Part shown: positions 1 to 12,500 of the stretch, piece by piece
Layout: every line of letters begins with the position of its first letter
How positions within the stretch are numbered: the stretch's first letter is position 1
Source of the DNA: Paenibacillus tyrphae
GTDB lineage: Bacteria; Bacillota; Bacilli; Paenibacillales; NBRC-103111
Assembly (NCBI RefSeq): GCF_024158745.1
Contig: NZ_JAMZAW010000020.1
Span: 106,998-170,997, forward strand
Direction of reading: 5' to 3'
DNA length: 64,000 nucleotides
Made by a program: the position numbers and the translations under genes
Notes under the pieces: generated by a model
Seen by the model: the letters and a program-made list of their open reading frames with translations, nothing else
What the model was told of the DNA's origin: nothing
Database searches by the model: none

Positions 1-276
1 CGCTTCGTCCCACGCCTCTTGCAAGGTGGCCAGCGCCACTTGCCCGGAAAAAGAGAGCGTGCGCAACAGCCGTTTGGTAAAACGCTCCGGAAGAGACAAG
101 GAAGGAACCTCCGCTCCGAGGAAGGAGGTTCCTTTTTGTCTGCCCTGGCGTTGCATCACGCCGAACGCATGGCGGCCTGCCAGCAGAGCGGAGGTAAAAT
201 CCGACTTGCCCTGCCCGATGGCCGAGGTGACGCCAAGGCCCGTGATGAGCAACTCAGGCGGTCTGGAGCTTGCCAT
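1..276 (-). CDS. Ketosynthase of a beta-branching cassette (PksF-like), N-terminal part, cut by the window edge
   Basis: The frame is open from the ATG at 276 to the window edge (92 codons). It starts MASSRPPELLITGLGVTSAIGQG, which has the ITGLGVTSAIG opening of FabF/CLF-type ketosynthases. The start overlaps the upstream ACP gene by 23 bp in another frame, and GAGG lies a few bases upstream of the ATG. In beta-branching cassettes of trans-AT clusters (pksF type) a stand-alone KS follows the donor ACP and decarboxylates malonyl-ACP to acetyl-ACP, usually with Ser in place of the active-site Cys. That residue lies outside the window, so the decarboxylase role is inferred from the neighbouring ACP and from the Trp-flagged ACPs of the preceding PKS. 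An ordinary FabF-like KS is the alternative. Confidence 0.8.
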   Translation of the reverse strand, partial: MASSRPPELLITGLGVTSAIGQGKSDFTSALLAGRHAFGVMQRQGRQKGTSFLGAEVPSLSLPERFTKRLLRTLSFSGQVALATLQEAWDEA

Positions 277-502
277 AGAGGACCTCGACCAGTTCACCGA
301 TGTTTTTCGCCGTGGACAGCTCGACGCGCGGGATCTTCAGGTCCAGCTCTTCGATGGTCATCATGACGATCTCCGCGCGATCCACCGAATTCGCGCCAAG
401 ATTGGCCAGTTGGTCCGTCGGCTGGAAGGTGTGACCTTCTAGCTCCGGGAGCACTTCACGGGTATTGCGGACGATGACTTCAAAGATCTCTTGTTTGGTC
501 AT
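254..502 (-). CDS. Stand-alone acyl carrier protein, donor ACP type of an HMG-synthase cassette (AcpK-like)
   Basis: This is an 82-residue carrier protein. The phosphopantetheine Ser is in LGANSVDRAEI, followed by an acidic helix II and the LDLKIP stretch; these are typical of the small donor ACPs in beta-branching cassettes. Its ATG overlaps the stop codon of the giant PKS upstream (ATGA, 4 nt), and AAGGAGG precedes it, so the two are translationally coupled. It overlaps the ketosynthase gene downstream. The expected role is to carry malonyl and then acetyl groups for the HMG-CoA-synthase-like enzyme that installs a beta-alkyl branch; that enzyme would be encoded left of the window. A generic discrete ACP is possible, but position and motif favour the donor role. 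Confidence 0.88.
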   Translation of the reverse strand: MTKQEIFEVIVRNTREVLPELEGHTFQPTDQLANLGANSVDRAEIVMMTIEELDLKIPRVELSTAKNIGELVEVLYGKLQTA

Positions 503-3500
503 TTTACTTCCTCCTTGATTTTGAACTGCTGAAGCAATTGATCGGCTTGTTCGCTGTCGAGATTCCCTTCATACACCTGCAAGAGCAGATCGTCTACGGA
601 GAGCTCCGTTGCCGGCTGTTCCGCGATCGGATGCTTGTGCAGCTGCTTGCTCAAGTAGGCGGCGAATTCGCGAAGGGTCGGGTAGTCGTAGACTTTGGTC
701 GCCGGGATGTCGGTGCCATGTTGCTGGTTGATTACGCGAATCCATTCCACTCCGACGATGGAGTCCAGGCCCATGTCGACGAACTTCCTGTCGAGGTCGA
801 TGTCGCTTGGCTGCAGGAACAGCGCGTCTGCGAGACTGGTGCGCAGTTCTTCTTGCAACGCCTCTGCGGACGGGGCACTGGGGATCGGGCTCGCCGTTTT
901 GATCTCTGGCTGGCTAGGTTCGCTCGGCTGCACCTTCAGGGATTTTGACAGATAGGTGGCCAATTCGCGGACGGTCGGGTAGTCATAGACTTTGGTCGCC
1001 GGGATGTCGGTGCCGTACTGCTGGTTGATTACGCGAATCCATTCCACTCCGACGATGGAATCCAGCCCCATGTCGACGAACTTTTTGTCGAGGTCGATGT
1101 CGGCCGCTTGCAGGAACAACGCGTCTGCGAGACTTGCGCGCAATTCTTCGTGCAGGGTGGCCGCCGAGACGGAAGGAGCCGCCTTGGGAGCTTTGATTTG
1201 CGGTGCAGGCGTCGGCGTTGGTGTCGGTGCTGGTACAGGTGCCGTTGCCGCTCTTGGTGCGTTTTTGCTCAACACGTTTTCGATGTAGCCGGCAAACTCG
1301 CGGATGGACGGGTAGTCATAGACTTTGGTCGCCGGGATGTCCGTGCTGTACTGTTGATTGATCACGCGAACCCATTCCACACCGACGATGGAGTCCAGCC
1401 CCATGTCCACGAATGCCTTGTTCACGTCGACGTCGCTCGGCTGCAAGAACAGCGCTTCGGCCAGGGTCGCTTGCAGCTCTTTTTGCAAAGACTCCGCCGG
1501 GATGGATGCCGGAACAGACGGTACAGGCACCGCCACTTTGATCTCCACAGGGGCCGGTGCCGTCGTCGCTTGACCTACAGGTGACAGTTGGATCGGTCGA
1601 CGGGGTGCTGACCGTTCCGAGGACGGCTCGCGGACAGCCGACAGCGGCTGCAGCGCGATCCCGTTCGTTCGGACGGAACGGTTCGATCTGCCGGAACGGT
1701 TCGACGACGCTTTGGCCGGTCCGATCGGCTTGAGTTCGCCCTCCGGTGCGACTGGTGCGACTGGTGCTACCGGTGCTGCCGGTGCTACACGGATCGCCGG
1801 GAGCCAGATGCGTTGTTTGGCGAACGGGTACGACGGGAGACTGATCAGGCGGGGCTGGTGTGCACCGTGCAGCTTTTTCCAATCTAAGGTCAATCCCTTG
1901 ACCCACAAGGAAAGGAGTTTGCCGAACTTGCGCTTTGCAATCCACGCTTCAATCGTCAGCGCCATGTCTTCATCGGCGGCAAACAGCATCAGATCCTCAT
2001 TGTTGCGTCTGAATTGCCCGCGATACAGGTCTTCTACGCCCGTCTCGCCAGCTGCATAGCGCTTCAGCTTGTCAGTCATCTCTTGCAGAGAGCCAACGAC
2101 CAGCGCCAGCCGCTCTTCCATCGGCTCGCGTCCCACCTGCAGCGTGTAGGCCGCATCGGACAGATTGGCCTCCGTGATTCGCCCGTCCTCGACGGCTGCC
2201 AGCAGCTGCAGAGCCTGTTGGCGAAGCTGCTCTTCCTGGCGAGCCGACAGCACGATCACAGCCGGGTTCTGCGGCGTGACCCGCGCCTGCATCCCAGACG
2301 CTTGCTCAGGTCTGTACTCTTCGATGAGGATGTGCGCATTGGCACCCCCTGCACCAAACGAGGACAGACCTGCGATGCGCGGACCTTCCTGTTCTTTGCC
2401 GTCGATCTCTACCACCGGACGCTTCCAGTCGGTCAGCTCCTGCTGCACCACAAACGGCGTTTTCCCAAACTGAATGTTCGGGTTCAACTCTTGCGCATGC
2501 AGGCTCGGCGCAAGTTGGCCATGCTTCATCTGCATGACGATCTTCGCAAGTCCCGCGATGCCGGCTGCCGCTTCCAGATGTCCGATGTTCGACTTCACCG
2601 AGCCGATCGCGCAGAATCCGGTGTCCTTCGTATGGCGTCGGAAAGCTTGTGTCAGCCCGGTGATCTCGATCGGATCGCCGAGCTCTGTGCCCGTGCCGTG
2701 CGCTTCGATGTAGCTGACTTGGCGCGCGTTGAGTCCGGCCCGCTGCAAGGTCTCGAAGATCAGGTCGCCTTGCGCAGTCGGGTTGGGCACGGTGTACCCG
2801 TTGGTCTTGCCGCCGTGGTTCACGCGGGAGGCTCGGATCAGCGCATGAATCTGGTCGCCGTCCGCGAGCGCTTGCGACAACGGCTTGAGCAATACTGCGC
2901 CCACACCTTCGCCCGGCACGAATCCGTTGCCGTTCAGCCCTAAGCTCTTGCATTGCCCGTCCGTCGAGAGCATGCGCTGCGCACTGAGGAACACGTAGGT
3001 GGAAGGATGCAGGTACAGGTTCACCCCGCCCGCGATCGCCATCTCGCAGTCCCCGCGATACAAGTGCTCGCAAGCCTCATGAATCGCGCTCAGCGAAGAG
3101 GAGCACATCGTATCCACCGGCATGCTCGGCCCGTTGAGGTTGAGGAAATACGACACGCGGTTCGCAACGGAAGCAAAAGACGTGCGCGGGAAGATCTTCT
3201 CCCCTTGCTTCCACAGATCCGGCCCATACAGCTCAAAGCCGGTTTTGGTCACGCCGACAAACACCCCGACGCGGCCTTCGTGCTGGTCCGCGATGCGCTC
3301 CTTGGTATATCCGGCATCCTCCAGCGCCTTCCAGCTCTCTTCCAAGAAGAGGCGCTCCTGCGGGTCGATGTTGATCGTCTCTCGGGGCGACAGGTTGAAG
3401 AACTGCGGATCGAAGTCTGCGAATCCGTCTACAAAACCGCCCCATTTGCTATAGCTTTTGCCTTGTCTCATCGCTTCGTCTTGATTCGGATGGTAATAAT

Positions 3501-6500
3501 CATCCAGCGACCAGCGTTCGCTCGGAACCTCGGAGACGCAGTCTCGGCCCGCTTTTAGATTCTCCCAATAGTGCTGTAGCGAAGGCGACTTGGGATAGCG
3601 GCCGGAGATCCCGATGATCGCAATCGGTTCACGCTCGTTCGGTTTCGTCGGCAATGGCGCTACAGGCGCGATCCGTTCGACCGGTCTTGCCGGCGGCTGT
3701 GCAACAGATGCATCCGCTGCGACGGGTGCTTCATACCCCGTCCACCGCTGGCAGGCCGTCCGTTCTTCCTCGACAAAATAGTCGGCCAGCGCGCCCAGCG
3801 TGCGGTATTCAAAGAAGAGCGTCTTGGACAGATCGCCAAAGATCACGGCGAGCTTCTGGTTGAGCTTGGAGATCATCAGCGAATCGATCCCGTAGCTCTC
3901 CAGCGGCTCTTCGGCATCCAGCTGGTTCGCGCGGATGTCGGTGGTCTCGCTGAAGAGAACTTTTAGCGCATGCAAGGTCTTGGCGCGCAGTGCGGCGTCT
4001 TGCTCCTTGGCAGGCGTGACGACCTCTGCGGCTTCGGCTTTGGCTGCGCGTGCCTCGATGCGTTCTGCCACTTGACGAAGCGTGGTCTCATAGAGCGAAG
4101 CCGACGTGAGTTCCAGCCCGTATTGACGGTTGATCTTCTGCGCCAGTTCGCTGAGCAGGTACGGATCGAAGCCGTATTCCGTCAGTTGGGCATCCGGATC
4201 GATCTCGTTCCCCTTCACGTTGAGCAACTCGGAAACCATGTGCAGCAGGGCTGCTTCCAGCGGCGGCAGGACCGCCGTCGAGGAAGCGGACGTTGCGTGA
4301 ACCGGTTCTGAGTGCAAGGTCTGCTTGATTTGTGCACGTTTGCCTTCCAACACCATCACCTGATCTTTGCCGGTTGCTAGACCGCGATACAAGGCCTGCA
4401 ACCCGGTTTGAGTTCGCAGAGGGATCATCCCCATGCGTTGCAGCAGCAGCTTTTCCGTCTCTTCGTCAACGCGCATTCCGCCCTCTTGCCAGAGCGGCCA
4501 GTTGATGGACAAGATGCGTCCGCCGCGAGAGTTCGCAAAGGCATCCAGGAATGCGTTCGCCGTCGCGTAGTCGGCCTGTCCGAGATTGCCGAAGACGGCT
4601 GCGACGGAGGAGAAGAGCACGAAGAAGTCGAGGTTCAGGCCTTTGCTGGCCGCATCCAGATGCACCAGACCTGCAACCTTGGGAGCCAGCACCTCGGCCA
4701 GCTCCTCTTGTGTTTTCTTGAAAATGAACTGATCCCGGTTGACGCCCGCACCATGCAAGATGCCGTGCAGGGTGCCGTATTTTTCACAGATGCCTTCGAT
4801 CAGGCGTGTCACCTCAGGAGCAGAGCTCACGTCGACTTGTCGATATTCCACGCATGCGCCCATGCCCCGCAGTTTCCGCAGACGGGCCTGACCAGCGTCC
4901 GACAGCGGGGATCGGCCCGCGAGAATCAGGGTCGGGTTGGCGGCCTGCCGTGCGATCTCCTCGGCGACGATCATCCCGATCCCGCCGGCGCCGCCCGTAA
5001 GCAGGTAGATGCCTCCTGAACGCCACGGAACCGGGGCGCGCTCTTGATCGATCTCCACTTCGCGCCACCCGGCAACAAGACGCTTGCCGTTTTGATAGCG
5101 GACATGGTCGTCTTGCAGGGCGTGCAGGTTCTCTTGCAGTCTCGCTTCAAGCCCTGCGCCCGACTCCACTTCGATCACTTGCCCGATGAAGTTCGGGTTC
5201 TCCAACTGCGCCGTTCGCAACAGGCCGGACAGCGCGGTGAACAGCTGCGAATCCGCCTGTGACGGCACGGCGATCTGCATCAGCACCTTGCCCTTCGGCT
5301 TGTTCTGCAGAAGGGTCTGAATCTCCGTGAACACCTGTGCCGCATACGCTTGGAAGCGTTCTGCAAGCGCAGCGGAGCCGGCTTGCAGGATGCGATACTG
5401 CAACGAATCGAGCTTCGCCTCGACCTCGCAGAGCAGCACAAGATGCTGCGCGAGAGACGGTGGTGAAGATTGCGGGACCACCGCCTGCTCGGTCCAGATC
5501 GGTTCAAACAGCAGCGCTTCATAGGCATCCTGCGCTTGCGAAATCCAGTGGCGCTCCTTCGCGAACGGATAGGTCGGCAGGCTGAGACGGCGCGGTCGGT
5601 TCTCGCCGTAGAGTCGGTTCCAGTCAGAAAACTGGCCCTTCACCCAGAGTTCGGCGATCTGCTCCGCCCCTCGCGATTCCGGATGAGCGGCCGCTTCGGC
5701 CGAGCTCGCCTTGCCGCGCTTGACCTGTCCTCGCCAGACACCGTTCAGCCCGGGCTGCCCTTGCAAGAACGCCTGCAATCTGCGCTCCATCTCTTCAACC
5801 GACGTGACGACCAGCGCCAGGCGCTCTTCCATCGCATCGCGCCCAACTTGCAGCGTGTAGGCGATGGATGCGAGGTCTTCGTCGGCAAACTCCTGCGCAA
5901 CGAGGGCGTTGCACAGTTGCCGCACCTGCTCCTGCAGGCGCTGTTCATTCTTGGCTGACAGCGCGATGACGACCGGGTTCTCGGTGGAGGTCTCCGTCTT
6001 CGATCTCGGCTGCTCCTTCGGCAGATACTCCTCGATCACGACATGCGCGTTGACGCCGCCGAACCCGAAGGAACTGACGCCCGCACGGCGCGGCAGGTCT
6101 TGGCCGGCTGCGTCTTGCAGAGCCTCCCATCGCTTCGCCTCCCGCACGAGATAGAACGGGCTGCCCTCCAGTTGGATGTAGGGATTGACCGTTTCGCAAT
6201 GCAGCGTAGGTGCCAGCGTCCGGTGACGGAGCTGCAGCAGCACTTTGATCACGCCTGCGATGCCGGCCGCGAGTTCAAGGTGGCCGATGTTCGTTTTCAC
6301 CGAACCCAGCCCGCAGTGAACGCTCTCGACCTCTTGCGTCCCTGTTCTTCTGTACAACTCTTGGAACGCGCTCTTCAATCCGTTGATCTCAATCGGGTCG
6401 CCCAATTCGGTGCCCGTTCCGTGCGCCTCGATGTAGGTGACGGTCCGCGGGTCGATGCCGGCTTTGTCGTACGCATTGATCAGCAGGTCCGCTTGGGCCT

Positions 6501-9500
6501 TCGGGTTGGGAGCCGTCAGCGAGTTCGCGCGTCCCCCGTGGTTGACCGCCGTCGAGCGAATCAAGCCGTAGATATGATCTCCGTCGCGCTCGGCAACCGA
6601 CAGCTTTTTCAAAACGAGCATGCCGACCCCTTCGCCGCGCACATAGCCGTTCGCCGCGTCCGAGAACGTCTTGCAGCGTCCGTCTTCAGATAGCATGCCG
6701 GCCTTGTTGAAGCTGATGTGCGCCTCCGGGGTTACGATCGTGTTCACACCGCCGACGACCGCCATGTCGCAGTCGCCGTTCTGCATCGCGCTGACGGCGC
6801 GGTGGATGGCGACCAGCGAACTTGAACAAGCGGTCTCCACCGGCTCGCTCGGGCCGTGAAGGTTCAGGGCATAGCTCGTGCGGTTCGGTCCGACCGACGG
6901 CACGACGCCCGTGGACGAGTACCCTTCAATCGGGAAGTTCGCCTGCGTGATCAGTCCGCTGTACCCGCTGCTTCCCGTTCCGACGAAAATCCCCGTCTTA
7001 CTGCCCGACAGGCTCTGTGCCAAATAGCCCGCATCCTCGATCGCCTTCCAGACATAGGTCATCAAAAGGCGCTGCTGAGGGTCCATCAGCTTGGCTTCAA
7101 GCGGCGAGATGCCGAAGAAGAGCGAATCGAACTTGTCGGTCTCGTCGAGGAAGCCGCCCCACTTGATGTTCGTTTTGTTGGCTTCCGTCTTCGGGTCGCC
7201 AAAATAGGCTCTCCAATCCCAGCGTTCCGGAGGAATCTCGGAGATGCAGTCGATGCCTTCCACGAGGTTGTGCCAGAACTCCTGCATGTCGCGGGATTGC
7301 GGGAAGGCCCCGCTCATCCCCACGATGGCGATCGGCTCGGTCACCGCCGATTGTGCCTGTTGCACCACAGCGGTACGCGGGCGGCGCTTTTGTCTCGTCG
7401 CCCGGGTCGGAGTCGCTTCTTGCAGCAGGGGCGCTGCGACTTCCGCCCGTGCCGTTTCCGCTTGCACGGGGGCAGCCGGGGAGGAAGGAGCCGTCAAGCG
7501 CGAGGCGAACACATCTCGGAATTCGTCGGCCAAATAACCGGCAAACTCATGCAGCGTCGGATGCTCGAAGAAGATCGTCGGCATCAGGTCCAGCTTGTAC
7601 GCCTCGTTTAGATCGTTGGCAAACTCGGTCAGCGTGATCGAATCAAAACCGTACTCGCTCAGCTCTGCATCCGCATCCAGCTCTTCTGCATCGACCTTGA
7701 GCAGACGGGAAACCGTCTGAGTCAGCAGGCCCAGCACGCGCTCTCGCAGGTTCATGCTGTCCGCCTTGTCATCGACAGCAACAGCGACAGAGGACGGCGA
7801 GACGGAGACAGATGCCGGCAGCAGTTTCTTCTTGATGCGCTCCGCTTTTCCTTCGATCACCAGCACTTGGTCCTGACCCGATGCCAAGCCTTCATAGAAG
7901 GCGCGAAGTCCGCTCTTGGTGCGCAGCGGGATCATGCCGAGGCTCTGCATCATCATCTTCTCGGTTTCCGGATCGACATGCATGCCGCCCTCTTTCCAGA
8001 GCGGCCAGTTGATCGACAGCGTCCGGCCAAGGCGACCCCCGGCGGCCACCCGTCTGTTGCGATGCGCCGCGTACTGATCCATGAACGCATTAGCCGCCGC
8101 ATAGTCGGCCTGCCCCGGATTGCCAAGGCCGCCGGACAGCGAAGAGAACAAGACAAAGAAGTCCAAGGCCATGTCTTGGCTGGCGACATCAAGGTTCACA
8201 AGCCCGCGCACCTTCGGTGCCAGCACTTGCGTCAGTTCCGCCGCTGTTTTCTTGATGATGAAGCTGTCTCGGATCACCCCGGCGCTGTGCAGGATGCCGT
8301 TCAGGGTACCATGATCCGCCCGCAGCTCTGCAAACAGCTTCTCGACTGCCGCTCGATCGGTCACATCCACCTGCTTGTACACCACGCGCGCCCCCAGAGA
8401 CTCCAGTTCGGACAGCGCCTCTCGTTGAGGCTCGCCCAGCACGGATCGACCTGTGAGCACCAGCGTTGCACCCGGCGCCTGTGTGGCGATCTCCTTGGCA
8501 AACACCAGTCCAAGACCGCCCGCACCGCCGGTGAGGAGATAGATGCCGCCCTCTTTCCACGGTGTCAAAAGGGCATCTGCATCTGCGGATGCGCGAACTT
8601 CGCGCCAGCCCGCCACTTGTCGTGAGCTTCCCTGATATCTAATGCGGTCTTCCTTCCCGCTGTTGCGATCTCCCAGCAGCTTCTCCTCAACCGCTTTGAG
8701 CTCATCGACTTCGATCAGCTGCCCGATCAAGTTCGGATTTTCCATCTGGGCGGTTTTCAGCAGACCTGACAGCCCGGCGAGCAGAAGTTGTTCCGCGTGG
8801 GCCGGCACGACGATCTGCACCAGCACCTTGCCCTTGGGCTTGCCTTGCAAGATGCGCTGAATCTCCTCCAACGCCTGCATCGCATACGCTTCAAAACGCA
8901 CCTCGATGTCTCTCTCATCCGCTTGCAACGTCAGGCAGCGCGCCTCTTGCACGTCAGCTTCGAACTCGCAGGACAGCACGAGATGATCCGCATAGGCCGT
9001 CGCCTCTTGCTGTTCGTGCGCCTGTTCCGTCCAATGCGGTGCCAGCATAAGCGTTTCGAACGCCTCCGAGTCGGCCTGATTTTCCAGCACGCGAGAGGAA
9101 AAGCCCTTCATGTGCGCACACACGTTGCCTTGCTCGTCACAAAGGCGAATGTCGAGCTTCTGCACGCTATCCCCCGGCTTGCACCCCTCGCTGTAGCGAA
9201 CCTGCGCCCACATCGAAGACGTGCAAGGAGCATAGATGTCAAGCTCCTGCAACGCAAACGGAAGCGCCGGCTTCAGCGATGCCACGCCGAGCTGGAACCC
9301 GATCGCCGCCTGCAAGGCCGCGTCCATCAGGCTCGGGTGCAGGACGTATTGCGAATCGGTTCCCGTCACGCTCGACGGCAGTGTCAAACGAGCCAGAATC
9401 TGCCCGTCGCCGACCTGCAACAGATCGAGCGCACGCTGCGCCGGACCATACTCCAAGCCCATCGCGGCAAAGCTCTCATAGCACTCCGACGCGCTGATCT

Positions 9501-12500
9501 CACGCGTACTGCAAGCTGCCTTCAACTCCTCAACAGGCAACTGCTCCACCTGTTTCTTGCCCATCACGACAGCACGCCCTTGGCTGTGTATGTTCGCGTC
9601 AACGCCGCTGAAGATCTCGTAGGAGATCGTGCCATCTTCCTCTTCGCACAGTCCGATGTGTACCTCGACAGGCCGCTCGCCAACTGTGACAGGGTGCGTC
9701 CAGACCACATTTTGCAGACGAAGGAATTGCGTGTCCTCGCCGGGAGCTCCGGCCGCCAGTTCGACGGCGGCGCGCGCCATCTCCAGATAGGCGACGCCCG
9801 GCAGAACTCGCTGTCCCTTCACCACATGATCGGCGAGGAAAAACTCCTGTCCCGTCAAGCTCGTGCTGTATCTCTGTTCGGAAAAATCGGACGTGTTCCG
9901 ATGCAAAAGCGGATGAAGCGCGTCCGTCGTCAAGCCTGCTCGAACGACGGCCGGACGCTCAAGCTGCGGTGCCCAGCAACGCTGTTTGGCAAACGGATAG
10001 GTCGGCAGGCTGATGCGGCGCGGCAATTCCTCGCCCCACAGCTTGCTCCAATCGAGCGCCAGGCCCTTGACCCACAGGTCGGCCAGCTTTGACAGCTTGC
10101 GGCGCTGAATCCATTTTTCAATCGCTTCCTGCAGCTCTTCATCTGCGGCGAAGAGCGAGAAGGTGTCTCGGTTGCCTTTGACCTGCCCTCGGAACAGTTT
10201 ACTGATCTCTTCCTCTCCGCTGATAAACGCCTCCAGCTTGCGAACCAGCTGCTGCACCGAACCTGCAACTACGGCGAGACGCTCTTCCATCGCTTCTCGT
10301 CCCACCTGCAAGGTATAGGCCATGTCCGCGAGATCTTCGTCGGCGAATCGTCCCTCCTGCAGTGCGGCGAGCAGGTTCTCCGCCTGTTGACGCAGGCGCT
10401 GTTCATTTTTGGCCGACAGCACGAGCAGCACCGGATTCTGCGGCGACACCTCGACAGGCGTGCGCAGCGGCTCAGCCGGAACGTACTCCTCGATGATCAC
10501 ATGCGCGTTGGAACCGCCCGCCCCGAACGACGAGATGCCGGCGATGCGCGGCACTTCGCGAACCTGACCGCCGATCTCCACCAGCGGACGCTTCCACTCC
10601 GCCAGCTCCTGCTGCACGACGAACGGGGTCGCGTCAAAGTCGATGTTCGGGTTAAGCACCTTGGCATACAGCGAAGGCGCGAGTTGGCGATGCTTCATCT
10701 GCAGCAACACCTTCGTAACGCCGGCGATGCCCGCTGCGCTCTCGCAGTGACCGATGTTCGACTTGGCCGAGCCGATGGCACAGGATTGCAGTTTGGCGTT
10801 TGCCGTGGCCTGGAAGGCCTTGGTCAAGCCTGCGATCTCGATCGGATCGCCAAGCGAGGTGCCGGTACCGTGCGCTTCGATGTAGGAGACCATGCTCGGG
10901 TCAAGTCCCGCCTGCCGCAGCGCCTGCTCGATCACATTCGCCTGCGCATTCGGGTTCGGGACGGTATACCCGTTGGTTTTGCCCCCGTGGTTGATCGCCG
11001 TCGCCTTGATCACGCCGTAGATCTGATCGCCGTCTTCAATCGCTTTGGACAAAGGCTTGAGCAGCACCGCGCCAACGCCTTCGCCCGGCACGTACCCGTC
11101 GCCCCCTTCGCCAAAACTCTCGCATCGCCCTTTGCTCGACGCGAACTTGCCTTGGCCGAGCAAAATGTACTTATTCGGGTGAATCGAGACGTTGACACCG
11201 CCGGCGATCGCCAGCTCGCAACCGCCTTGTTGCAAGCTCTGGCAGGCCAGATGAATCGCCGTCAGCGAAGACGAACACATCGTATCGACGGCAAGGCTCG
11301 GCCCGTGCAGGTTGAAGAAGTACGACACCCTGTTGGCGATCGAAGCCGGACTTCCCGCCAGCGCGATCGGGCGGCCAAGCAGCGTCTCCTGTGCGCCGTA
11401 CAGCTGATACTCTTCGTACATCACGCCGACATAGACCCCAACGTTGCCGTCAAGCCCCCGTCCGCGCTGCTTGGCGAGCGTCTCGCGGGTATAACCGGCG
11501 TCTTCCATCGCTTCATAGACGATCTGCATGAACAATCGCTCCTGCGGGTCCATGAGCTCAGCCTCGCGCGGGGAGATGTTGAAGAACAGCGGATCGAATT
11601 GATCCACGCCGTCAATAAATCCGCCCCATTTGCTGTTCGTCTTGCCCGCCTTGTTTTTGTCCGGGTCAAAATAGAGGCTATGATCCCAGCGTTCTTGAGG
11701 AATCTCCGTGATCGAATCCTCGCCGTCCCGCAGATTGCCCCAGAATTCCTGAAGGTTGCGCGCCCCCGGATAGCGGCCGGAGACGCCGATGATCGCGACG
11801 TCCAGCCTGCCGTTCGCTCCCTCTTCTTGTGCATGCGCCATCGAAGCGAACCGCTGGCGTCGACGGCTGACGAGCGCCGTCCGTTCCGGCGTCTCCTTGA
11901 CCGCAGGCTTGCGGGCCGGCGCGGCGTCTTGCGCCGGTTCCTCGTCCCCTGTCAGCCGCACCAGTTGCGCTCGATGCGAGTCGAGGAAGTACCCAGCCAG
12001 GTCTCGGAGGTTCTGGTACTCAAAAAAGAGCGTCTTGGGCAGAGAACCAAATGTTTTTTCCAACTGGTTGGTCAGCTTCATCACCAGCATGGAATCAATC
12101 CCGTACTGTTCGAGCGGCGCATCCGCATCAAGGCGGCTCACCGGCCATTTCAAAACGGTGGACACCTGCTCTTTGAGATACGCGATCGCTCTCTCCTGCA
12201 AGGGGTCCGCGCTCGCAGCAGCTACCTCTTCCCGGCTCGTTTCCACGAGCTTCTCCGGCACAGCGGCCTGCTCGTCTTCCGCAACCGCTCCAGCTTCCAG
12301 CACGCGGGAGGTATACCCTTTGAGACGGATGCGAACGCTTCCTTCCTTGTCGCAGAGGTCGACATCGAGCTTTTGCACCTTGTCTTCCGGCCGGCTGCCC
12401 GCGCTGTATCGAACGAGCGCCCACATCTCGGCTTCACACGGCCCGAAGACATCTAGCTCCTGCAACGCAAACGGCAGTGCCGGCTTGAAGATCTCTTGCC

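Noticed and set aside
499..700. Thioesterase or release domain at the end of PKS D
   Set aside because: After the third ACP only a short docking-like tail remains; no GxSxG hydrolase region is present, and the operon continues.
640..1480. Regular repeats considered as a CRISPR array or satellite
   Set aside because: The spacing is about 300 bp and each unit encodes a complete ACP in frame, so this is domain duplication.
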